A stretch of 5,516 nt of DNA from Pirellulaceae bacterium (GTDB lineage Bacteria; Planctomycetota; Planctomycetia; Pirellulales; Pirellulaceae). The stretch is from positions 1-5,516 of the forward strand of contig JABDKS010000760.1 of NCBI GenBank assembly GCA_013002105.1. The letters are read 5' to 3'. Positions 1-5,010 of this stretch are shown piece after piece; positions within the stretch are counted from its first letter, which is position 1; the number at the start of each line of letters is the position of its first letter. The translations under genes were made by a program, and so were the position numbers. The notes beneath the pieces are model-generated. The model worked only from the letters and a program-made list of their open reading frames with translations, searched no databases and had not been told where the DNA came from.

Positions 1-1
1 C

Positions 2-25
2 CACCCTCGACTCTGTGGAGCATGA
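2..25 (+). CDS. possible last codons of an upstream gene
   Basis: The frame at 2-25 reads seven codons (HPRLCGA) and then TGA at 23-25, directly abutting the ATG at 26. A stop touching the next start is typical of operon junctions, so an upstream gene may end here. Seven codons cannot be identified. The frame starting at 3 also stays open to a TAA at 159-161, so an upstream gene could instead run into the repeat of the next gene, but that tail would be pure repeat translation and is less likely. Confidence 0.15.
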   Translation, partial: HPRLCGA

Positions 26-1225
26 ATGCCGCCCGAACCGACACCCCAGCCCGAACGTCGCGAAACGGGCCAGCCCGAGCAACGCGAATCAGGCCAGCCC
101 GAACGTCGCGAATCAGGCCAGCCCGAGCAACGCGAATCAGGCCAACCCGAGCAACGCGTAAATGCAAGTCGCGACACATTGCGTCGTCTGCTCGTCCAAT
201 GGACGATTGGTGCGGTTGTCGGGACCATGCTGATTGCGATCACGTCACCGTTGTTTGTGCGCAGCTATCTGCCGTTGCATGCCGATCAAACACGTGGTGT
301 CTGGACGTTGCCCCCGCAGACACAGTATCGCTGGCGTAGCGAAGGCTATGCCCAATCACGAATCGGCCCGCACGGAATGCCCGGCCGCGCCGATTTTCCG
401 GTATCAGAAAAGGCAACATCGCAAAAGGCAACCATCCGTGTGGCGCTGTGGGGAGATTCACAGGCCGAAGGGGTCGTGGTCAGCGATCATGACAAATTAT
501 TCGCCCAGGCAGAACGTATCGGGCGCGATTCGCAGCAACCGTTGACCGTCTTGCCATTGGCACGCAGCGGCGAGGACGCCGGAGATTGGCTGACACAGAT
601 ACCGCGAATCGAATCGCAGTGGGACATCGATTTTCACGTCATCTTGGTGGTCGATCTGTCGGATGTCCAAGCGGCCAGCGAAGCGCCGCGACCACCACCC
701 AGTGACGCCGATGTTCGGCAAGCCGAATCGGCAATCGCTCGATACGCGCCGGCCTTTGTGATCTCCGCGGCGCGAATGCTACTGACACAAGCCGATGAAT
801 CGACACCGCGCACGCTGCGGTTTTCGCTTGGACGGGCCAAGCCACCGCGCAAAGAGTCGCCTGCGCCACCGCCGATGCCAAACTCGATCGATTGGGAACC
901 AGCGGTCAATGCGATCGCGGCCACCGCCAAGCGACCGGTGTTGTTGTTGTATGCCCCGAGACACCCGAACATTTTCTACGGTCGCGTAATCACCCAGGAT
1001 CCTCAGAGCAGCGAGTTTGAGAGGTTGAAACGGACTGCTTTGGCCCATGGGCTGCTGGTCGAAGACACACGAGAGGCGCTGGCAACGTCGGTGCAAAGCG
1101 GCGAATGGCCACACGGTTTTCATAATGGACAAATCGGTGTCGGGCACCTCAATGCAACCGGTTATCAAGTCGTGGCCCAAGCGCTCGTTGATGCTGTCAC
1201 GCAGGCTGCGGGGAATCCCCGTTAG
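26..1225 (+). CDS. membrane-anchored SGNH-hydrolase-like protein, probable partner of the MBOAT acyltransferase
   Basis: The 399-residue protein has three parts. Residues 8-47 are five copies of an octapeptide QPE(R/Q)RE(S/T)G, charged and presumably cytoplasmic. Residues about 54-78 are one hydrophobic helix (WTIGAVVGTMLIAI), so the rest should be periplasmic. Residues about 137-390 look like an SGNH/GDSL fold: block I is GDSQ at 143-146 with the candidate nucleophile Ser145, a block II-like glycine lies in LARSGEDAGDW (178-188), a block III-like turn is VDLSD (208-212), and a terminal GHLNATGY contains His374. The usual Asp three residues before the His is Gly371. The start is fixed by an in-frame TGA immediately upstream. 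By family knowledge, SGNH proteins next to an MBOAT (AlgX/AlgJ, DltD type) act in extracytoplasmic acyl transfer. That role here, and the substrate, are inferred. The SGNH call is fairly sure; catalytic activity is less so. Confidence 0.8.
   Translation: MPPEPTPQPERRETGQPEQRESGQPERRESGQPEQRESGQPEQRVNASRDTLRRLLVQWTIGAVVGTMLIAITSPLFVRSYLPLHADQTRGVWTLPPQTQYRWRSEGYAQSRIGPHGMPGRADFPVSEKATSQKATIRVALWGDSQAEGVVVSDHDKLFAQAERIGRDSQQPLTVLPLARSGEDAGDWLTQIPRIESQWDIDFHVILVVDLSDVQAASEAPRPPPSDADVRQAESAIARYAPAFVISAARMLLTQADESTPRTLRFSLGRAKPPRKESPAPPPMPNSIDWEPAVNAIAATAKRPVLLLYAPRHPNIFYGRVITQDPQSSEFERLKRTALAHGLLVEDTREALATSVQSGEWPHGFHNGQIGVGHLNATGYQVVAQALVDAVTQAAGNPR
47..166 (+). repeat. 24-bp in-frame tandem repeat, five copies
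   Basis: Units begin at 47, 71, 95, 119 and 143 with consensus CAGCCCGA then (ACGTCG or GCAACG) CGAATCAGGC. The first four are near identical and the fifth decays after its first 16 bases. The variant alternates A-B-A-B-B (Arg-Arg versus Gln-Arg), which suggests a 48-bp duplication of an A-B pair. The period is a multiple of three, so all three forward frames show repeats. Only the frame of the SGNH gene continues into a recognisable protein. Confidence 0.9.
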
Positions 1226-1230
1226 CCGTC

Positions 1231-2643
1231 ATGCTTTTTACTCAAATCGAATTTCTGATTTTCTTTGCCGTCGTGCTGGTCGCGGTTTGGCTAACGCGAC
1301 GTCGCGTCGTGCGCAACACGCTACTGTTGGCCGCCAGCTATTACTTTTATGCCTACTGGGACTATCGCTTTTGCGGGTTGCTGATGTTGTCGACGGTGGT
1401 CGATTACGTCGTGGCCAAGCAAATGGACCAAAGTGACAACGACCGAGCACGCTGGAGATTGTTACTCGTCTCTCTGGCCGTCAATTTGGGAATGCTCGGC
1501 TATTTCAAATACTGTGATTTCTTTATCGACTCGGCTCGTCCCATCCTGCAGTCGATGGGTCTCAGCGGCGAAACGCTCGGCTTGATACTGCCGGTCGGAA
1601 TCTCGTTTTTTACGTTTCAAACGCTCAGCTACACCATCGATGTCTATCGACGAAAACTCAAACCGACCGATCGCTTTTTGGACTTTGCGCTATTCGTTGC
1701 GTTCTTTCCGCAGTTGGTTGCCGGCCCGATCGTTCGTGCTCGTGAACTGCTGCCACAATTGGCTGTCGTGCCGCAATTTTCGAAGCGTCGAATGTACGGT
1801 GGTGCCCAACAGATGTTGCGCGGCGCGGTCAAGAAAGTTTTGTTGGCCGATCGATTGGGCGAGATGGTCGACGTGGTATTCGCCGGGCCGGACTTGTACA
1901 GCGGAATCACGATTTGGATCGCCGTATTGGCCTACGCCGGTCAGATCTATTACGACTTCTCCGGCTACAGCGATATCGCCATCGGTGCGGCCAAAATGCT
2001 CGGTTATCGATTCCCGGTCAATTTCCGTCATCCCTATCTGGCCACATCGATGGCCGATTTCTGGCATCGCTGGCACATGACATTGTCGCGTTGGCTGCGA
2101 GACTATCTGTACATTTCGCTGGGCGGAAATCGTCGCGGCCCGTGGATGACCTATCGCAACTTGATGATCACGATGACGTTGGGCGGTTTATGGCACGGCG
2201 CAGCATGGACGTTTGTGTTGTGGGGGATCTGGCACGGCACGGCGCTGGCAATCGAGCGGGCATTTGTTCAGGTTCGTTCGATTCGATCGATCTTCGGTCG
2301 ATCGACCATCGGAAGTTTGGGTGCACCGCTGAAATGGTTGGCGACAATGCTTGTGGTGTTGGTCGGTTGGGTGTTATTCCGAAGTCCCGATTTGCCAGCC
2401 GCGCTGTCGATGCTGCGTCGAATGGCGACACTCGATTCGGGGATCGCTTGGTTTCCGCCACTGGTCCTCGGCGCGCTTGCCTGTTTGATCATCGAACACC
2501 TGATGTGGAGAACCAAACTGCACCGGGCGATGCGATTGCCTGCATTGGCGTGGTATTCACCCATCGCGACGACCGTGATGATCTGGGCACTACTGTTGTA
2601 TGCGCCGCGCGGGTTTCGACCGTTTGTCTACTTTCAGTTTTGA
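1231..2643 (+). CDS. MBOAT-family membrane O-acyltransferase (AlgI/DltB/PatB type)
   Basis: This is a 470-residue polytopic inner-membrane protein, the usual length for AlgI-type acyltransferases. Signatures in order are LLLAASYYFYAYWD (31-44), LPVGISFFTFQTLSY (120-134), FFPQLVAGPI (158-167), YYDFSGYSDIAIG (240-252), FRHPYLATSMADFWHRWH (265-282), the LGGNRRG turn (297-303) and LGGLWHGAAW (317-326). His322 in WHG is the invariant catalytic histidine of the family, and a second WHG follows at 334-336. The C-terminus RGFRPFVYFQF is the normal AlgI-type ending, so the gene is complete. Family members take an acyl group, usually acetyl, from a cytoplasmic donor and pass it through the membrane to a periplasmic SGNH partner for O-acylation of a polysaccharide or wall polymer. 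The start lies 5 nt after the SGNH stop, which implies co-transcription. The family is certain. The polymer is unknown, so no alg, dlt or pat symbol is given. Confidence 0.95.
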   Translation: MLFTQIEFLIFFAVVLVAVWLTRRRVVRNTLLLAASYYFYAYWDYRFCGLLMLSTVVDYVVAKQMDQSDNDRARWRLLLVSLAVNLGMLGYFKYCDFFIDSARPILQSMGLSGETLGLILPVGISFFTFQTLSYTIDVYRRKLKPTDRFLDFALFVAFFPQLVAGPIVRARELLPQLAVVPQFSKRRMYGGAQQMLRGAVKKVLLADRLGEMVDVVFAGPDLYSGITIWIAVLAYAGQIYYDFSGYSDIAIGAAKMLGYRFPVNFRHPYLATSMADFWHRWHMTLSRWLRDYLYISLGGNRRGPWMTYRNLMITMTLGGLWHGAAWTFVLWGIWHGTALAIERAFVQVRSIRSIFGRSTIGSLGAPLKWLATMLVVLVGWVLFRSPDLPAALSMLRRMATLDSGIAWFPPLVLGALACLIIEHLMWRTKLHRAMRLPALAWYSPIATTVMIWALLLYAPRGFRPFVYFQF

Positions 2644-2669
2644 ATGCGCGATCGAGGCGAGCGTCAGCA

Positions 2670-3545
2670 ATGGAAAGCCACGAACAATCGGGCAACGAAT
2701 CGGATGAAGATGCGAGCGAAGACTCAGGAGACAACTCGGACGCGACCGCGGTTGTGAAGGCCGATCGAACGGCCCCGTGGTTGTCCAACCGATTGCTGGC
2801 ACCGTCGACGCTATTGAGCGTGGTCTTGTTCGCACTAACCGTGTTGCCGATGACCAGCTGTTCCAGCTCTGACGACGGCCAATTGGTACCGATGAAACTG
2901 GCGGTGTCGATGGCAACCGGTCCGCAAGTGTCGACGCCCGTCACGGCGGGCGAATACGTCTTGAACTTTGTGTCGATGATACCCATCCTGTTTGCCTTCA
3001 CGATGCCCTATTGGACCGCGTTACCGGCGATTGCAGCAGCCGCTGTGATTTGGTTTTCCAGTCGTTGGGCGACCCGGCTGTGGCGGTTGTTGATTCTGTT
3101 GCTGTCACTGTCGGTGACGTTGTACCTGCTCGAAAGCGATGTCTTGTCAGGAAAACTCTTTGGCTCTGTCGGATTACTGGCCGCGGGGATCTGGCTGTGG
3201 TCTTCTCCCACCGCAGCCCGAACAACCGCATGGGTGGTCGGGCTGTTTCGACGTGGTCGAAAACCAGATTGGACGCAGCGTCCGCGGCAGAGTGTGGTCG
3301 GTGGTTATTGGGCGATGGCCGTGCTTTGTTTTTCCGCATTCTTTTTTCTATGGATGATGCACGAGACGCTGCTGTACGGCGGCAAGTTATCGGCCATGGC
3401 CAATGTCTCACTTGGATTCACATCGATCGTCTCGGCCCGACAAGCCAGGATCGACGGTCATCAATGGCCGCGTTTCAGCACGCGAGACTTGCTGATCCTG
3501 ACCGTCGTCTTCGCCGTCAGCCTCTGGTGGTTTTGGGCTCGCTGA
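2670..3545 (+). CDS. unrecognised polytopic membrane protein downstream of the MBOAT gene
   Basis: The 291-residue protein has no family I recognise. Residues 1-24 are strongly acidic (ten Asp/Glu, no Lys or Arg), which suggests a disordered tail. Hydrophobic segments follow at about 43-62, 97-128 (perhaps two helices around MPYW), 138-154, 163-177, 209-228 and 273-289, so about six or seven helices. A Cys at 64 in LPMTSCSS sits just after the first helix. The ATG at 2670 is 26 nt past the MBOAT stop and is preceded by a weak purine run (GAGG at 2654-2657). A TTG at 2640 overlapping the MBOAT stop is an alternative start. The same frame stays open back to 1914 inside the MBOAT gene, but that part translates to Arg-rich shadow sequence. 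Close spacing points to the same operon and possibly to a helper role in acyl transfer or export, which is inference from position only. Confidence 0.75.
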   Translation: MESHEQSGNESDEDASEDSGDNSDATAVVKADRTAPWLSNRLLAPSTLLSVVLFALTVLPMTSCSSSDDGQLVPMKLAVSMATGPQVSTPVTAGEYVLNFVSMIPILFAFTMPYWTALPAIAAAAVIWFSSRWATRLWRLLILLLSLSVTLYLLESDVLSGKLFGSVGLLAAGIWLWSSPTAARTTAWVVGLFRRGRKPDWTQRPRQSVVGGYWAMAVLCFSAFFFLWMMHETLLYGGKLSAMANVSLGFTSIVSARQARIDGHQWPRFSTRDLLILTVVFAVSLWWFWAR

Positions 3546-3560
3546 TGCAAGGCCCGCAGT

Positions 3561-3603
3561 CGGTGCCGGAACGCGATACGTGTCACCCGTGTTCCGCTCA
3601 CCG
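3561..3603 (+). terminator. terminator-like hairpin after the three-gene cluster
   Basis: GGAACGCG (3568-3575) pairs with CGTGTTCC (3588-3595), eight pairs including one G-T wobble, around a 12-nt loop. An outer CGGT (3561-3564) pairs with ACCG (3600-3603) across a small internal loop. It lies 15 nt past the stop at 3545. Only a weak T-rich stretch (CATTTCT) follows, so it could be a weak intrinsic terminator or an mRNA 3'-end stabiliser. Confidence 0.35.
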
Positions 3604-3703
3604 CATTTCTCACCGGCCCATCTTGGAGAACCAAGCCAGCCAGCGAATCATGGGAGTCAGGCAGTCCATCAACAGGTCCGATTTGGAAGCAACACTGCCA
3701 TCA

Positions 3704-3722
3704 CGTGCATTCACGATGCACG
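3704..3722. repeat. perfect 7-bp inverted repeat
   Basis: CGTGCAT (3704-3710) and ATGCACG (3716-3722) are perfect inverted copies around TCACG. No T-tract follows on either strand, so this is not a standard terminator. It could be a protein-binding dyad or an mRNA hairpin. Confidence 0.4.
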
Positions 3723-3796
3723 CCAGCGCCCGATTACCGCCTCGAGAAGCCATCAATACTGGAGTTCAGACATATTGGAAGGTAAAATCGTTTGAC

Positions 3797-3833
3797 CCAG
3801 GTAACACCCAAGCAGAATGGCTGCTTCACCTGG
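3797..3833. repeat. two-part stem-loop
   Basis: The outer arms CCAGGT (3797-3802) and ACCTGG (3828-3833) and the inner arms AAGCAG (3810-3815) and CTGCTT (3821-3826) are both perfect. They form a 12-bp interrupted stem with loop AATGG and a lopsided internal loop (7 nt versus 1 nt). The two nested matches make chance less likely than for a single short dyad. The function is unknown. Confidence 0.45.
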
Positions 3834-3935
3834 ATAAGGCGTGACTCACCTTCTCGCTAGACCGAGACAAGTCCGCCCAAAAGACCTTCTCTAGGGGCTC
3901 TCGGGAGAATAATAAGTTACGCCAAGGACGGATGA

Positions 3936-3965
3936 TTGACTTCACTGTTCGCTCGATCTTCTAAC
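3936..3965 (+). promoter_or_regulatory. possible sigma70-type promoter for the small membrane protein gene
   Basis: TTGACT (3936-3941, five of six to the -35 consensus) is followed after 18 nt by TCTAAC (3960-3965, four of six to the -10). Transcription would begin near 3972, only a few bases before the start codon, giving a leaderless or very short-leader mRNA. This fits the absence of a Shine-Dalgarno sequence. The prediction rests on consensus match alone. Confidence 0.3.
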
Positions 3966-3979
3966 TCCCAATCGATTTG

Positions 3980-4426
3980 GTGAAATTCAATATCGCGACA
4001 CTCTTGCTGATGGTGGTTCCATTCGCCATCGCATTTGCGTTTGTTCAGCTAACGAACGACGCCACCTGTGCATTCATCGTACTCACATCCACAACTGTAA
4101 TTGTTGCGATGAAAACGACTGGACGTTTAAGACTCTTCGCACTCGCGTACAGCGTTTTCTCGTTTGCAATGCTCTTCGTTCGTCCTGTTCCAAATGTCGT
4201 TACGGATTGGGTCTGGAACAACGTGCATAGCGACCGTCCGTTCAAAACGGTCGGTGATGCTGTCGCCAACATAGACAACGAAATGGCAACAGATGATCTG
4301 TTGCAGGCCGCAAGCAGGATTTTCCTGTCCGTCATGGTGGCAACTATATTCGCGTGGTCAATTCGACCCATTGCCAAAGCTGGCGTAACCATGCGATCGA
4401 CCGAAGTCGCGGGTGACGCAAATTAA
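3980..4426 (+). CDS. small four-helix membrane protein, function unknown
   Basis: The product has 148 residues from the GTG at 3980, or 149 from the TTG at 3977. An in-frame TAA at 3962-3964 excludes longer versions, and the first ATG (4010) would cut into the first helix. Residues numbered from the TTG: hydrophobic segments at about 7-24 (ATLLLMVVPFAIAFAF), 30-46, 52-69 and 113-130, with a polar loop at about 70-112 (SDRPFKTVGDAVANIDNEM) between helices three and four. The opening KFNIATLLL resembles the start of many small planctomycete membrane proteins; this is remembered similarity, not a search result. Third codon positions are visibly richer in A and T than in the upstream cluster. It stands alone, with its own possible promoter at 3936-3965. 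No function can be assigned. Confidence 0.6.
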   Translation: MKFNIATLLLMVVPFAIAFAFVQLTNDATCAFIVLTSTTVIVAMKTTGRLRLFALAYSVFSFAMLFVRPVPNVVTDWVWNNVHSDRPFKTVGDAVANIDNEMATDDLLQAASRIFLSVMVATIFAWSIRPIAKAGVTMRSTEVAGDAN

Positions 4427-4427
4427 G

Positions 4428-4586
4428 ATGGAAACCACAATGCCGCGACTCGGTGATCGTGGTCGTTCCATCAGTTACTGGTCGGTTTTATTGACGGCCG
4501 ACATCCCTCGTGATGACCGTGGATTGATGAATCGCGTATCGTCAGGCCGACGCTTGTTCAGCAATGGTGTTGTGACGATCGGCTGA
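4428..4586 (+). CDS. possible 52-residue small ORF
   Basis: ATG at 4428 begins one base after the TAA of the preceding gene and runs 52 codons to TGA at 4584-4586. A second ATG lies at codon 5. The product is polar, Arg/Ser-rich and soluble-looking (GDRGRSISYWSVLLTADI in its middle), with no helix or motif that identifies it. The 1-nt spacing would allow translational coupling. It may equally be chance or a fragment of a dispersed intergenic element. Nothing else explains these 160 bases. Confidence 0.22.
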   Translation: METTMPRLGDRGRSISYWSVLLTADIPRDDRGLMNRVSSGRRLFSNGVVTIG

Positions 4587-4595
4587 ATTGCATGC

Positions 4596-4619
4596 GGTGG
4601 GCTGGAAAAATAGCCCGCC
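4596..4619. repeat. 8-bp hairpin with A-rich loop
   Basis: GGTGGGCT (4596-4603) pairs with AGCCCGCC (4612-4619), eight pairs with one T-G wobble, around an A-rich 8-nt loop (GGAAAAAT). It lies just past the end of the 52-codon ORF (4586), so it could end a transcript covering 3980-4586. No T-tract follows. Confidence 0.45.
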
Positions 4620-4679
4620 AATCACGCCAATCGACCCCAATCAGAAAGCAACCATTCGCGCTCATTCGCGTGATTCGCG
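4618..4679. repeat. short motifs repeated every 9-10 bp
   Basis: CCAATC occurs at 4618, 4627 and 4637, and ATTCGCG occurs at 4654, 4664 and 4673, so each motif has three copies spaced 9 or 10 bp. On the minus strand this reads as repeated GCGAAT and GATTGG. It resembles low-complexity intergenic elements I remember as common in planctomycete genomes and as a source of spurious ORFs. The resemblance is from memory. Confidence 0.5.
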
Positions 4680-4758
4680 GGCAAAGTCGGCCGCCAACAC
4701 CTGCTCTACGTCTGCGCGTCCTCTGCGATTGTAAATCTTGATCTGCCGAAGTTGCCAC

Positions 4759-4782
4759 GGCGATGCGTTCGATTCGCATGCC
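4759..4782 (+). repeat. hairpin matching a tRNA T-arm
   Basis: ATGCG (4763-4767), a 7-nt loop TTCGATT, and CGCAT (4775-4779) match the T-arm layout exactly: 5-bp stem, G before the loop, TTCRANN loop, C after it. GGC (4759-4761) and GCC (4780-4782) extend the stem past one bulged G. No 5' acceptor strand (GTGTGGC expected) or D-arm is found upstream, so an intact tRNA is excluded. It is a plain hairpin or at most a degraded fragment. Confidence 0.35.
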
Positions 4783-4919
4783 ACACCCGCTCAGCGGTAA
4801 GCTATTGGAATTCATCACCAACGACACAGCGCGCCGTTAACAAGAACGATGGACCCATCCGCTGCCAGTCGTTCTCCGCGACCAAGCACTTCTGCTAACA
4901 CACGGTCCAATGATCAAGA

Positions 4920-4938
4920 CTGGCCTCGGAGAGTCCAG
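4920..4938 (-). repeat. array hairpin A (first copy; also 5121-5139 and 5322-5340)
   Basis: On the minus strand the 19 nt read CTGG-A-CTC, then TCC, then GAG-G-CCAG: seven of eight pairs form, with one A-G mismatch. All three copies are identical. The apex is TCC. Confidence 0.5.
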
Positions 4939-4955
4939 CGACAGTCCCATCGTCG

Positions 4956-4974
4956 TTGTTCGCTCCGCGAACAA
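4956..4974 (+). repeat. array hairpin B (first copy; also 5157-5175 and 5358-5376)
   Basis: TTGTTCGC (4956-4963) pairs perfectly with GCGAACAA (4967-4974) around TCC. It is an 8-bp stem, identical in all three copies, while the bases just after it vary between copies. Confidence 0.65.
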
Positions 4975-4990
4975 ATACGAAAAAAGTAGC

Positions 4991-5010
4991 CGTCACGCTC
5001 CGCCGTGACG
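4991..5010 (+). repeat. array hairpin C (first copy; also 5192-5211 and 5393-5412)
   Basis: CGTCACG and CGTGACG are perfect inverted arms around CTCCGC. An alternative fold bulges one C and extends to GC/GC with a TCC apex. It is identical in all copies. Read on the minus strand, copies 1 and 3 are followed five bases later by TTTTTT, which is terminator-like. In copy 2 the T-run is broken, so termination is not a conserved property. Confidence 0.6.

Larger units (their letters stand above)
3546..3979. other. intergenic region with hairpins and a promoter-like site
   Basis: No convincing gene is seen in these roughly 430 bases. An ATG at 3545 overlaps the preceding stop (TGATG) and opens a 99-codon frame to 3844. 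Its product has no hydrophobic or motif structure and it runs across a terminator-like hairpin, so it is not called. The region holds inverted repeats at 3561-3603, 3704-3722 and 3797-3833 and a possible promoter at 3936-3965. Confidence 0.6.
4587..4847. other. gene-free region with phased short repeats and hairpins
   Basis: No gene is supported. A minus-strand frame at 4558-4827 is open for 89 codons, but its sequence is produced by short repeats (CCAATC, ATTCGCG and TCTGCG families) and has no domain-like character. The structured parts are the hairpin at 4596-4619, phased motifs at 4618-4679, TCT(A/G)CG at 4705, 4711 and 4722, and a T-arm-like hairpin at 4759-4782. Confidence 0.6.

Noticed and set aside
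22..339. Frame beginning at the ATG at 22
   Set aside because: Repeat-derived Arg/Pro/Thr sequence followed by a shadow of the SGNH gene. It ends without any domain.
1914..2669. Long open frame inside the MBOAT gene, continuous with the third gene
   Set aside because: Its translation is Arg-rich shadow sequence of the MBOAT frame. The recognisable membrane protein starts near 2670.
2838..2876. Lipoprotein signal peptide in the third gene (LPMTSC, Cys64)
   Set aside because: The hydrophobic segment lies behind about 40 mostly acidic residues and the protein continues with several helices, so a lipobox cleavage site is unlikely.
3545..3844. 99-codon frame starting at a TGATG overlap with the third gene
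   Set aside because: No motif or hydrophobic pattern is seen. It spans three inverted repeats including a terminator-like hairpin, and the frame was already open as a shadow of the previous gene.
4045..4392. Minus-strand ORF opposite the small membrane protein
   Set aside because: The plus-strand frame gives clear hydrophobic helices. The minus-strand product is Thr/Ala/Ser-rich with no pattern.
4558..4827. Minus-strand 89-codon ORF
   Set aside because: It is built from short phased repeats and hairpins and has no protein-like features. It resembles spurious ORFs from intergenic elements.
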